From Candidatus Aminicenantota bacterium (GTDB lineage Bacteria > Acidobacteriota > Aminicenantia > UBA2199): a stretch of 64,000 bases of DNA. Of this stretch, positions 27,101-36,381 are shown piece by piece; within the stretch, counting starts at the first letter, position 1; each line of letters opens with the position of its first letter. Under the pieces are notes generated by a model. That model was given only the letters and a program-made list of their open reading frames with translations. It was not told the origin of the DNA and did no database searches. Location of the stretch: NCBI GenBank assembly GCA_026393835.1, contig JAPKZK010000038.1, forward strand, positions 62,001 to 126,000, written 5' to 3'. The translations under genes and the position numbers were made by a program.

Positions 27101-28693
27101 ATGAGAACTTTCGTATTTTATAGTTACAAAGGTGGTGTTGGCAGGAGTCTTGCCACGGCTCAATTGGCTGTGCTCCTGGCAAGAGCTGGAAAATCAGTGT
27201 GTGCGATCGATTTTGACTTTGAAGCTCCCGGGCTTCATCATAAATTTGGCCCGGGATTGATACCGAGACCCGATACTGGATTGGTCGATTACATCAATGA
27301 TTTTGTGGAAAAAAGAGTGATGGAAGCCATCAACAAAAAAGTGATACCAATTCATGTTGAAGGGAAAGGGTTCATTCACTTGTTTCCCGCAGGGAATGTT
27401 TTGGCTCATAAAATGGAATACTGGAAAAAAATCTCGGATGAAAAGTTCCATCGATTTATGGCATTTTTGTCTGGAGATCCAAATGCAGAAGATTTTTTTA
27501 AGAAATTTAGAGAAAAAATCGAGAAGGAGCTTAAGCCTGCTCCTGAATATTTGCTTATCGATTCTCGTAGCGGTATAAATGAGTTGGCCGGTATTTGCAC
27601 CAGGTTGTTGGCCGACGAAGTCATTTTTTTCAATGCAAATAATGAGGAAACTTTCGAAGGCACTAGGTTGATTCTCTCTTCTTTTGAAGACGCCCGTGAA
27701 AAGAATGAATATGTCCCGAAAAAATCCCATTTGGTTTTATCACGAGTACCACAATATTATTTCAGTTCCGAGGGAGAAGATGATGAGGATTATAAATTTA
27801 AATGGTTTTCTGATGAGGATTTAGATAATGTAAAAAGGAGGGCGCTTAATTTCATCAACCTTGGGTTGAAAGACAAATTAAATATTGTTTATCCTTTTAG
27901 ATCCGAACCACGGCTTCAAGAAAATGAAAGATTACCCATAGGTCTCAGCGGACCAGCAATGAGATCTCAACTATCAAATGACTATATAGAATTCTTCAAA
28001 GTCTTAGTCCCGGAAGTGGAATCTAAACTTGATGATTTCTTAAATGAAATTACTATATTTCGCCCCTATCTTCTAATAGAAAAAATGGGGAAGATAATAA
28101 ACCCGGAAGATGAAACGTGGAATGTCGCCTTTAGAGTAGAGACTTTTTTAACTATGTTAAGTACACTTTATGAGGAATCTTTCAATAGAGAGAGGGAACA
28201 TATTTTTGAAAAGGGAAGGGAAAAAGGTGTAGAAGATTCTTTAGCTGAGAAAACAGCAAAGGAAGAAGCGGAAAAGATAGCTTCTGAAGTTCTCTTCAAA
28301 GCAGGTAAAAGCGCCGCTCATAACTTCAGTGTTTATTTGAAAGAGCAGTGGGAAAAAGTAAAGAAAAAATATAAAAAGACACCTTCATTAAATGCAAAAC
28401 TTGATGAGTGGTGTAAATTCGATTCCACGGTTGGTTTTGGAAAATTCGGTAATATGACATTGGGTGATGCAAAAGAGGGAGAAATAAACCTGGTTAACAA
28501 TTTCCTGGTTTACAAACGAAAAGAGAGCGACCATAATCTATGCGATTTTATGAGGGGTTATATCACTTCCATCCTCAGCGTGATATTTGACCCCGAACCT
28601 GTATGTGTTACACACGATTTAAGTGAAGACTGTGGCCAATACAAAGATTCTGACCCCAAGGTTTGCACATTCCATTTCAAAGTGGAGAATTAA
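27101..28693 (+). CDS. KGGVGR-motif MinD/ParA-like ATPase with C-terminal V4R-like domain
   Basis: 530 residues. MRTFVFYSYKGGVGRSLATA is a deviant Walker A loop of the KGGVGR variant; FDFEAPGLHHKF and LLIDSRSGINELAG follow, the usual motifs of this SIMIBI ATPase group, known from predicted conflict and signalling systems. Residues ~385-430 are charged and helical. The last ~130 residues have GFGKFGNMTLGD, NLCDFMRGYITSILS and a closing C-x-HDLSEDCG-x-DPKVCTFHF pattern, close to V4R domains, which bind small ligands or metals; this is my reading and not certain. The asparaginase gene follows 28 bp downstream. Confidence 0.75.
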   Translation: MRTFVFYSYKGGVGRSLATAQLAVLLARAGKSVCAIDFDFEAPGLHHKFGPGLIPRPDTGLVDYINDFVEKRVMEAINKKVIPIHVEGKGFIHLFPAGNVLAHKMEYWKKISDEKFHRFMAFLSGDPNAEDFFKKFREKIEKELKPAPEYLLIDSRSGINELAGICTRLLADEVIFFNANNEETFEGTRLILSSFEDAREKNEYVPKKSHLVLSRVPQYYFSSEGEDDEDYKFKWFSDEDLDNVKRRALNFINLGLKDKLNIVYPFRSEPRLQENERLPIGLSGPAMRSQLSNDYIEFFKVLVPEVESKLDDFLNEITIFRPYLLIEKMGKIINPEDETWNVAFRVETFLTMLSTLYEESFNREREHIFEKGREKGVEDSLAEKTAKEEAEKIASEVLFKAGKSAAHNFSVYLKEQWEKVKKKYKKTPSLNAKLDEWCKFDSTVGFGKFGNMTLGDAKEGEINLVNNFLVYKRKESDHNLCDFMRGYITSILSVIFDPEPVCVTHDLSEDCGQYKDSDPKVCTFHFKVEN

Positions 28694-28721
28694 TGATTAT
28701 AAAAATATTTTTTTATAATGG

Positions 28722-29816
28722 ATGAAGGATATGACTAAAAAATCTGAAAAAAAACCTAAAATTTGTCTCATCTATACAGGTGGCACAATTGCGATGGAAA
28801 AAAGAGGTGGGAGACTTGTTCCACCTGAAGATCCCAAGAAGTTTATTAAAGAGAAAGTAACTCCTGGATTAGAAGAAATTGTTGATTTCGACTTTTATGT
28901 TGTTCTAAATAAAGACAGTACAAATATGAATCCAGGTGATTGGACAAAAATAGCCAATACTGTTTTCGAAAAAAGAAAAGAATTGGGATTTGAGCGCTTT
29001 GTGATTATGCATGGAACCGATACAATGCACTTTTCCTCTTCCGCCCTCGCTTTTGCGTTTGGGAAAAAGTTAAATTTCCCTATCGTATTTACGGGTGCAC
29101 AAACAATCCCAATGATTACCCACGGAGATGCGCGAATTAATCTCCTGCGTGCTTGTAAAGTCGCGATGACTGATCTCGCTGAAGTTGTTGTTAGCTTTGG
29201 AGACTACATATTTAGGGGATGCAGGGTGCAAAAAAAAGATGAGAGACGTTTCGATGCCTTTGAATCACCAGGGTATTTCCCGATTGGACATATATCAGAG
29301 GAAATTGAATTGCACCCTAGTGCAAAAACAAAAAAAGAGGAAGAGGGAATTGACTTTGAAGAAAAAGACTTCCAACCCAATTTTGAATCGGGTATATTCG
29401 TCGTGACATTAATTCCAGGGCTCGAGCCGGAATTAGTGTTGCCGGTTATTAATGAAGAAAGATGCAAAGGAGTGATGCTTCAATCTTTTGGATGGGGAAA
29501 TGTTCCGAATGAACGTCCTTACTCTTTTGATAGAATGATAAGATATATGGTCAATAAACTAAACAAACCGGTCATAATTACAAGCCAATTTCCTGCGCAT
29601 ACTACGCTGGGAAGTAAATACGATCCGGGGTTGAAAGCAATCAAAGCAGGCGCAATTCCCACAGGCAATATGACAAGCGCCGCCGCTGCGGTAAAATTCA
29701 GGTGGGTCCTGGCTCAAATCAAAAAAGAGATAGTAGATAAAAAATTGAGTGAATCCGATAAAATCGAAGAAGTTCGGAAACGGATGCAGGAGAATTATGT
29801 CCGAGAAATGGATTGA
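28722..29816 (+). CDS. Asparaginase family amidohydrolase
   Basis: 364 residues, close to the usual 330-360 of type I/II L-asparaginases. The nucleophile loop is CLIYTGGTIAMEKRGGRLVP (Thr22), the second Thr-Asp site is MHGTDTMHFSSSALAF, and Lys residues follow in FRGCRVQKKDERRFDAF. All known catalytic positions appear present, so it should hydrolyse an amide, probably asparagine, glutamine or a related side chain. It is one of four asparaginase-fold genes within 13 kb, which is unusual; the others are gatD and the pair at 33145-36267. ATG at 28722 or 28731 are both possible. Confidence 0.85.
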   Translation: MKDMTKKSEKKPKICLIYTGGTIAMEKRGGRLVPPEDPKKFIKEKVTPGLEEIVDFDFYVVLNKDSTNMNPGDWTKIANTVFEKRKELGFERFVIMHGTDTMHFSSSALAFAFGKKLNFPIVFTGAQTIPMITHGDARINLLRACKVAMTDLAEVVVSFGDYIFRGCRVQKKDERRFDAFESPGYFPIGHISEEIELHPSAKTKKEEEGIDFEEKDFQPNFESGIFVVTLIPGLEPELVLPVINEERCKGVMLQSFGWGNVPNERPYSFDRMIRYMVNKLNKPVIITSQFPAHTTLGSKYDPGLKAIKAGAIPTGNMTSAAAAVKFRWVLAQIKKEIVDKKLSESDKIEEVRKRMQENYVREMD

Positions 29817-29956
29817 CACATTCTTATTAAAACATATCCGGCGCATTTTTTGTGGAGGCGCAATGTGGGCCGTCACTTAAAGGGAAAAGTTTTTTTTATG
29901 TTATTGACTAAGCGCTTTCCAGGTCACAATGATCTGCACAATGACAAGGAGAAAAT

Positions 29957-31636
29957 ATGGCAGACAAAAGCAAGATATTTTTGGGAAACGATTTAACTGC
30001 TGTTCAACTTTTTGTAGAGCAAATTTCTATAGCGTTGGATTCGTTTCTGAAGCGTTGGTGGAATGGTGTTAATCCAACCCCGAATCCCGGGGAAATTGAA
30101 AAAGCAAAAAAGGAATTTCAAACCATTATTAAAGAAGCCCCCCCGGAATATGCGCAGCTTTTTGAAGGATTGGAGAGACTTTTTGTAGGGTTGCGCTTTA
30201 ATAAGCGGAATTTTATAAACATACATCCCAATCCCATGCTTCCGCCAACGATTGCAAGTTTGATTGTCTCGATTCAAAATCCCAATAACATTGTGCCTGC
30301 TGTTTCGGAAGCAACCACCCAAATGGAAAAGGAATGCATTGATTTCTTTGCCGGATTGATCGGTTATAATAAAGATAAAGAACCCTGGGGAAATATTGTT
30401 AGCTGCGGGACTATTGCCAATATGACCGCCCTATTGGTGGCCAGGGATTACTCCTATGATAAATTGGACAGGCCCAGGAAGAGTATGATTGGCAGGAGAG
30501 GTATCGTGAATAGGACACCGGGTGTAGTCCTGACCTCTGCGTCTGCCCATTATTCACTAAAAAAAGCGCTTTGGTTTTTGGGCCTTGGGTCTGATAATCT
30601 TATAGAAATCCCCGTGGCAGTGGATGAGATAGTACTGGAAAAAAGAGAAAAAGACGAAAGATTCATCGATGGAATATCGGACAAGACATATAAAGAACTG
30701 ATTTTAACTGCAATGGAAAGGGAAGAAAGGCAAAACGAGTTGGAGAGATTTTACAACGGAGAAGATGCGCCGTTTTCCCTACAACCATTAGATTCTGAAA
30801 TATTTAAAGCATTGTATTCTTGTTTTACTTACAACACACCTTTACTTGCCGCAGTTTATTCTCTAGGTACCACTGAAACGGGAACGATTGAAAGAATGGA
30901 CAGCAAAGAATTTGGGACAATTGCTTTCGATCTGTTAAAGAGAGAAGATATCTACATTCATGCGGATGCAGCCATTGGGGGATATACACTCGCCATCCCC
31001 AGCATAAAAGAAAAAATGAAAGGGATTGAAAGATGCGACTCTGTCACCATCGACGGCCATAAATTGGGTTTTCTTCCTTATCCTTGTGGGGCGATCGTAT
31101 TTCAACATAGGGGATATAAACATCAGATCTACCAGGAAGCCCCTTATTTAAAAAACCTTGCACCAACCTTAGAGGGTTCCAGGCCCGGTTCCAATATAGC
31201 TGCTTGCTGGGTGGCGCAGAAAACCCTTGGGGTTGAAGGATACAGCGAATATATCGGACTTCTTCTTGAGTTCACCCGAAAAATAGAGGAGGAAATTCGG
31301 AAATCAAAGAATTTTCAATTGCTTCACCAGGTAGATTTGAACACCATATCGTTTTGTGTAAAGCGGAAGGGAAAGCCAAGGTCTATATTAAACCAAATGA
31401 CAATCGATCTGGCAGAAAGAATAAATGGGAATAATATTTTTGTTGTCAACACCACAGATGACCTGGCCAAAATCAAAGTAAAAAACCTCCCGGGAAAAGA
31501 TGATTCTTTGACAGACATTAAAACCATTCGAATTGTATTTACAAACCCACTGGTAGAATTGGAGGATGTTAATCTTTTTATATATGAAATTGAAAATCAA
31601 CTAGCAGCGTTGGAAAAGGAGAAGGACTATACTTAA
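29957..31636 (+). CDS. PLP-dependent group II decarboxylase (tyrosine/glutamate decarboxylase-like)
   Basis: 559 residues. The PLP lysine lies in VTIDGHKLGFLPYPCGAIVF (near residue 367), preceded by the aspartate of IHADAAIGGYTLAIP. The segments WGNIVSCGTIANMTALLVAR and VVLTSASAHYSLKKA match the cofactor-phosphate and stacking-His regions. Length and GHKLG-x-x-PYPCG wording resemble the bacterial tyrosine decarboxylase type more than the plant/animal group; the true amino acid is not known. AAGGAG precedes the ATG. It is the third gene of the plus-strand operon, so it may decarboxylate an amino acid whose amide form is released by the amidohydrolases. Confidence 0.8.
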   Translation: MADKSKIFLGNDLTAVQLFVEQISIALDSFLKRWWNGVNPTPNPGEIEKAKKEFQTIIKEAPPEYAQLFEGLERLFVGLRFNKRNFINIHPNPMLPPTIASLIVSIQNPNNIVPAVSEATTQMEKECIDFFAGLIGYNKDKEPWGNIVSCGTIANMTALLVARDYSYDKLDRPRKSMIGRRGIVNRTPGVVLTSASAHYSLKKALWFLGLGSDNLIEIPVAVDEIVLEKREKDERFIDGISDKTYKELILTAMEREERQNELERFYNGEDAPFSLQPLDSEIFKALYSCFTYNTPLLAAVYSLGTTETGTIERMDSKEFGTIAFDLLKREDIYIHADAAIGGYTLAIPSIKEKMKGIERCDSVTIDGHKLGFLPYPCGAIVFQHRGYKHQIYQEAPYLKNLAPTLEGSRPGSNIAACWVAQKTLGVEGYSEYIGLLLEFTRKIEEEIRKSKNFQLLHQVDLNTISFCVKRKGKPRSILNQMTIDLAERINGNNIFVVNTTDDLAKIKVKNLPGKDDSLTDIKTIRIVFTNPLVELEDVNLFIYEIENQLAALEKEKDYT

Positions 31637-31667
31637 TGCGCTTCATCTAGGCATTGATCTTTCATTA

Positions 31668-33056
31668 TTATTTGTACTTTATTTCCCCATTCTCCCAAAT
31701 CCATAAATAGCCTACATTACAGGAAATCCATATCTGATCTTCGATATTTACCTCAGAACCCAAATTATATACAAAATATTGCCCGATTAAAGTCATTGTA
31801 TCCCAGAGTTTTTTATAAGCATTTCTAAGAGCCCTTTCATCCACTTTTTCTTTACTATCTATCCTTCCTCCACTCAGGATTGAAGGGAATCCCGAGCGTA
31901 TCTCCAAATTGGTTAAGAATCGAATAACCAATGTTCTTTCTTCAACAATACGAATACGTTTATAGACATTAAGCTTTGTTTTTTTCGACTTGTCCGCTTT
32001 TTCATGCTTATCAAACTCCTTTTTAATATCATAGATAGTATTACCAACAGATAATTCCCATCTTTCCGTAGCCCTTTCTGGCTGGCTGATTTTGACATCA
32101 ATTCGATATACTCTATACTCTTCATCAACGTTATATATTGCATATTCCCTTTCTAAATCTCTTTCTTCCCCATAATCGATAATAGAATAGTATTGTTCTC
32201 CATTACAGTCTATAAGTTTTATTTCTGTGTGATCAGATAGATTCTGATTTTCTTTTTCGAATGCTTTTTTTAATCGATCATTGACATCACGGCCTTTCAA
32301 ATCTATTTTATAGGCCTGATTCAACCTGAATAAATACTCTCGTAAAGGATAACCCTCTTTATTGAACGTCTCCCTAATTTTAGAAGTGCTATTTTTTTTG
32401 AGGTCGTTAATAATTTTTTTTTCTAAAGAGAACAACCTTGATGGAACGTTATTCCCCTTTTTGTTGTCCTCAAAAGCTCCGTCTACTTCATAAATTGAAT
32501 AACCAATGATTGTCTTTTCCATCTCTTTTAGTTGCTTCCGAAATATCTCTGTTAATGAAATAGGCGGCTTAGAGCGAGGACAAGATAATGGACTAACACC
32601 AAAATATTCCTTTTCCCATATAAATCCCATATTCGCTTTCCACACACTTGGTTTGTACACTACCAGGGTTTTATTATTAATATAATACGTGTTAAAATTG
32701 TCAATCCTCAACCAACATATATTGCCATCTTCTTTTAATTCTGTATAGTTTGATAAGGGGTACCCATTGTGAAGGAATTGTTCTTTAAGTTCGCTTAACA
32801 CCTCTCCATTAATTAAGTAGGATTTACAATTTTGGTCCAATTTAAATAATTGAATATCCTTGTTATAAAACTCATCCCAGTTATCTAGTAACCATTTATG
32901 AGCACGATCAAATTCGATGGTTTCAGTAAGTAATTTTATCAATGCCCCGTAATTTAAAATATTTTTGGGTAGATAGACCTCAATTACAAGACTTTGGTTC
33001 ACTCCTCCCGGTAAATAACCTAACATCCCTTCATCTGTCATCCTGTCACATGTCAT
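31668..33056 (-). CDS. Unknown protein with two related modules
   Basis: 462 residues, soluble and charged, no family recognised. Two copies of a ~75-residue module are visible: one around residues 75-150 (KSYLINGEVLSELKEQFLHN, then LSNYTELK and WLRIDNFNTYYI) and one around 245-325 (YKIDLKGRDVNDRLKKAFEK, LSDHTEIK and YYSIIDYGEE). Each has a helix, an LS-x-x-TE-(L/I)K motif and a Trp/Tyr-rich beta hairpin. The C-terminal ~90 residues include IWISCNVGYLWIWENGE. AGGAGG precedes ATG by 9 nt. It is the last gene of the convergent asparaginase operon and probably works with those proteins. Confidence 0.6.
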   Translation of the reverse strand: MTCDRMTDEGMLGYLPGGVNQSLVIEVYLPKNILNYGALIKLLTETIEFDRAHKWLLDNWDEFYNKDIQLFKLDQNCKSYLINGEVLSELKEQFLHNGYPLSNYTELKEDGNICWLRIDNFNTYYINNKTLVVYKPSVWKANMGFIWEKEYFGVSPLSCPRSKPPISLTEIFRKQLKEMEKTIIGYSIYEVDGAFEDNKKGNNVPSRLFSLEKKIINDLKKNSTSKIRETFNKEGYPLREYLFRLNQAYKIDLKGRDVNDRLKKAFEKENQNLSDHTEIKLIDCNGEQYYSIIDYGEERDLEREYAIYNVDEEYRVYRIDVKISQPERATERWELSVGNTIYDIKKEFDKHEKADKSKKTKLNVYKRIRIVEERTLVIRFLTNLEIRSGFPSILSGGRIDSKEKVDERALRNAYKKLWDTMTLIGQYFVYNLGSEVNIEDQIWISCNVGYLWIWENGEIKYK

Positions 33057-33144
33057 CTTTAATGTCCTCCTCTTTTTAGTTTGAGAAAGCTTAATTTGCT
33101 TTTATAAGTCCAATCGTAACAAGTTAAAAAAACCATAATTGCCA

Positions 33145-34743
33145 TCATTTTACGATAATGGGTAATTTCAAATAAATTGCAATTGTCATTTTTTCCCATT
33201 TAATCGGTTCTGTTGTGTTGATCCCCAACCTGGTGTCGGGGCTCAGTAAATACTCTAATGAATCACTGATGTCACAGGCGACGTTGATTGTTTTTTTACT
33301 TGAAGTATACCAGCGAAGGACATCCTGTCGAATGCGTTTAATCATTTCATATCGATCGGGGTATTTATTTACAATGAAGACTTCAAATTCTATTAAACGA
33401 TTAAACCTTACATCGCTCTCTTTTGATGGATACAAGCCAAGAACGCTGAGTTGGATATAGGCGATTTTGTCAAGATTTGCTTCTACGAGATGTCTCTCCT
33501 CCATCGGCCTAGACGTTTCCAAGATAGCGCTAAAGTTTCCATTTTTATCAGGCAATGTTTCTCCTGATCCGAAATGAAAATGAAAAATACTCTGGGATTG
33601 TTCACCGCATTGATCGATTTGCAATAAATCTTCCGCAATTTCCCGTTGTTCTCGCTCTGTTACATTGTTTTCCCTGGAAATTTCGCTTTCAGAGAGCAAT
33701 ACAACCATTTTGGCATAAGCCGCTTCGGCTGTCATATCCGCTCCTGATATAACTCCATGCTCTAAAAGTCTCAAACTAACCGGGTCCTCTCTATAGGAAA
33801 TACGTCCTCCCCGTGCTTGTGTTACATTCATAACCACGATGTTTGCGTCTACTACTTTCTTGAGAGCATCAATAACCTCTTTTGATGTGGGGGCAGTACC
33901 TAACCCATAAGTACGGAGAAGCACACCCTTAAGTCCTCTCGTTGATGCTAATTGTTCAATTACACACGGATCCATTCCGGGAAATACATCAAGTATTGTA
34001 ACCATTGAATTGAAATTTTTTCGGAGAATCAGCCGCCTGGTTTTCTTTAGTGATCTTTTTGAGACGTTTTGTATATCGATGTGTTCTCCAAAAGTAGCCA
34101 AAGGGGAGTAATTGGGTGAATCAAACGCCCTGTAGGATGAAGCATGAATCATCGTGCTTCGATTTCCTCGAAGAAGAGAATCAAAACAACATATCATAAC
34201 TTCAGGAATTGGAAATCCAAAGCCAAGGGAGGCTGCGCCTGCAATAGTTATCGCCGTTATAATGTTTTGGATAGCATCGGTTCGACTGTAATTTAAAGGT
34301 CTTTGTGAGCCTGTGAGAACAACAGGAGAATTGAGCCTTTGAAGCATAAAGGAAAGCCCGGAAGCCGTATAAGCCATTGTGTCCAGGCCGTGCAAGATTA
34401 CAAACCCTTCATAGTCGAGATATTTATCATAAATCACCTGGGCGATCGACGCCCAAAGACCAGGGTCTAACTGTGAAGAGTCCAATTCCTCCGGGTCTAT
34501 TGAACTTCGATTTACATCTCTACGTAAATCAAAAAAATCCACTCTGAGATTAATTCCATCAATATATTTCTCCCGAGATAATAGATATTCAGCTTTTCTG
34601 TCACCTAAGATAATTTCTTTGAATTCTTCGATAGACGCAGGCCTGTGATTTATTCCAGCCTGACGGCGTTTATCCTCGTCTGCCACAAGGCAAACATTCC
34701 CACCTATCAGTATAATCAACACGCCATTCCTGCTGTCATCCAT
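33145..34743 (-). CDS. Asparaginase-fold pseudoenzyme with C-terminal accessory domain
   Basis: 532 residues. The fold is clear: VVLTGSQRPLNYSRTDAIQN, AFDSPNYSPLATFGEHIDI and ITIAGAASLGFGFPIPEVMI align with its neighbour. Catalytic residues do not: the GGTI loop reads IGGNVC (Thr to Asn16), the Thr-Asp site HGTD reads HGLD (Thr to Leu120) and the Lys of RTTK becomes Met198 in RSTM. It is therefore probably inactive. The ~150-residue C-terminal extension (GEQSQSIFHFHFG ... PIKWEKMTIAIYLKLP) is shared with the 34780-36267 protein and matches no family I know. The gene is 36 bp downstream of that active paralogue, suggesting a mixed complex. Confidence 0.8.
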   Translation of the reverse strand: MDDSRNGVLIILIGGNVCLVADEDKRRQAGINHRPASIEEFKEIILGDRKAEYLLSREKYIDGINLRVDFFDLRRDVNRSSIDPEELDSSQLDPGLWASIAQVIYDKYLDYEGFVILHGLDTMAYTASGLSFMLQRLNSPVVLTGSQRPLNYSRTDAIQNIITAITIAGAASLGFGFPIPEVMICCFDSLLRGNRSTMIHASSYRAFDSPNYSPLATFGEHIDIQNVSKRSLKKTRRLILRKNFNSMVTILDVFPGMDPCVIEQLASTRGLKGVLLRTYGLGTAPTSKEVIDALKKVVDANIVVMNVTQARGGRISYREDPVSLRLLEHGVISGADMTAEAAYAKMVVLLSESEISRENNVTEREQREIAEDLLQIDQCGEQSQSIFHFHFGSGETLPDKNGNFSAILETSRPMEERHLVEANLDKIAYIQLSVLGLYPSKESDVRFNRLIEFEVFIVNKYPDRYEMIKRIRQDVLRWYTSSKKTINVACDISDSLEYLLSPDTRLGINTTEPIKWEKMTIAIYLKLPIIVK

Positions 34744-34779
34744 AGCTCATCCTTTTCCTTTTTTCAAAAAAAAATCCAC

Positions 34780-36267
34780 TTAGCTGTTAACGAAAAGCGC
34801 TATATTAATTTTACTCCATTTAATAGGCGCTCCTATACTTACAATAGTAATGGTAATCGGGTGTCTGGGATCAATGAAATTCAAAGCTTGTTTTTTTATG
34901 TCCTGAAATATACTCACCGGGCCTTCATCTCTGTCATATTTTTTTGACCATTTACCAAGAAAATTTGGATTTCCTTCTTCTGAGGTATTATCATCTGCAC
35001 CCGGGAGATCAATATACGCTCTGAAATCAATAATCCCTCTCTTCCCTTCTATAAGCTCAACTCCCATTAGCCGGAATATAGCTTTATCAAGTTTATCCGA
35101 TTCGTACAAATGCCCTTCAATCATTGTGCCAATTTGTCCAACTTTCACCGGTTTTCCATCATCTCCTATAGCGCCACCAGGGAGATGAATATTAAAGATG
35201 CTTTGTCTTTGTTCACCTTTGAGATTCAGTTGCATTAGATCGGCAGCTATCTCATTGCTACTTTTTTTACCTAAAATAACCGCCATTTTTGTAAGGGCTG
35301 CTTCAGGGGTCATGTCCAGGCCGCTAGTTACTCCCCTGGAGAGGAGTCCGGCGCTAACGTCATATAACCCCAACTCCACTTCACCGGCTCTACATTGGGT
35401 AACATCCACAATTACTTTCCCACTTGACACGGCTTCTTCAATTACTTTCAAAAATTCTGGTGTTGTCGGCGCGTTCCCTGTCCCAAAAGTTTTTAAGACA
35501 ACTCCTTTCAGGTTTTCGGTTGTTAAAATGTTATTCAACAATATGGTACTCATACCTGGAAAAATGTCCAGCGATGCGATATTCTCATCTAAATTTGTGT
35601 TTATATTGAGAGTTTGCAATGATGGTTTTCTTATTGCAGATTCGTTGACAACAATATGTTCCCCAACCTCAGCCAATGGGGTAAAGTTAGGTGAGTAGAA
35701 TGCATTATAATCACTTGCGCTCATTTTGGTTGTTCGGCATCCTCGATATAATTGGTCTCGAAAAAATACCACAACTTCAGGGACTACAGTGCACCCCAGT
35801 GATTTTGCGGCTGCTATCTCGATGGCTGTTACCAAATTTTGGACAGCATCTGAACGGGTTTCACCTATCGGCTTTTGAGATCCGGTGATTACAACAGGTT
35901 TACTAAGATTATCTAACATGAAAGCTAAAACTGAAGAGGTGTACGCCATTGTATCTGTCCCGTGTAACACAATAAAACCTTCCCAATCATTATAGTTCTG
36001 TTTAATGATAGTGGCGAGGTCTTGCCAGTCTTTTGGGGAAATATTAGAAGAATCGATTGGTTTTTCCCAGCAAAGTGTGCCAATGCGAATCCACTTTCCT
36101 CCGATAAAAATCTTTTTGTCCCTTTCATCATAGTTGGGTAACCGCTTCATTACCTCTTCTAACTTTTTTGGAACAAGTGGACTCATTGGATCCCTCTCAT
36201 CTTTAGGCAAACTTCCAATAGTTCCACCTGTGTAGATTATAAAGACTCCATCAGCGTTAGCACTCAT
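34780..36267 (-). CDS. Asparaginase family protein with C-terminal accessory domain
   Basis: 495 residues. Catalytic residues are intact: VFIIYTGGTIGSLPKDERDP (Thr16), IVLHGTDTMAYTSSVLAF (Thr104, Asp105) and Lys181 in YRGCRTTKMSAS, followed by PNFTPLAEVGEHI. The first ~340 residues form the amidohydrolase; the rest is an extension (GEQRQSIFNIHLPGGA ... PIKWSKINIALFVNS) shared only with the inactive downstream paralogue. AAAGGAGG precedes ATG. It heads a three-gene operon on the minus strand, convergent with the decarboxylase operon. Substrate is unknown. Confidence 0.85.
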   Translation of the reverse strand: MSANADGVFIIYTGGTIGSLPKDERDPMSPLVPKKLEEVMKRLPNYDERDKKIFIGGKWIRIGTLCWEKPIDSSNISPKDWQDLATIIKQNYNDWEGFIVLHGTDTMAYTSSVLAFMLDNLSKPVVITGSQKPIGETRSDAVQNLVTAIEIAAAKSLGCTVVPEVVVFFRDQLYRGCRTTKMSASDYNAFYSPNFTPLAEVGEHIVVNESAIRKPSLQTLNINTNLDENIASLDIFPGMSTILLNNILTTENLKGVVLKTFGTGNAPTTPEFLKVIEEAVSSGKVIVDVTQCRAGEVELGLYDVSAGLLSRGVTSGLDMTPEAALTKMAVILGKKSSNEIAADLMQLNLKGEQRQSIFNIHLPGGAIGDDGKPVKVGQIGTMIEGHLYESDKLDKAIFRLMGVELIEGKRGIIDFRAYIDLPGADDNTSEEGNPNFLGKWSKKYDRDEGPVSIFQDIKKQALNFIDPRHPITITIVSIGAPIKWSKINIALFVNS

Positions 36268-36381
36268 TTAATCCTCCTTTTAACTCTTTTTATTTGCTTC
36301 ATCATCCATACTATTGTAATTGAAATCTCTTTTAATTTCAATAGGGGCATTCACTTTTTTTATTTTTCTTCTACTAAAAAA

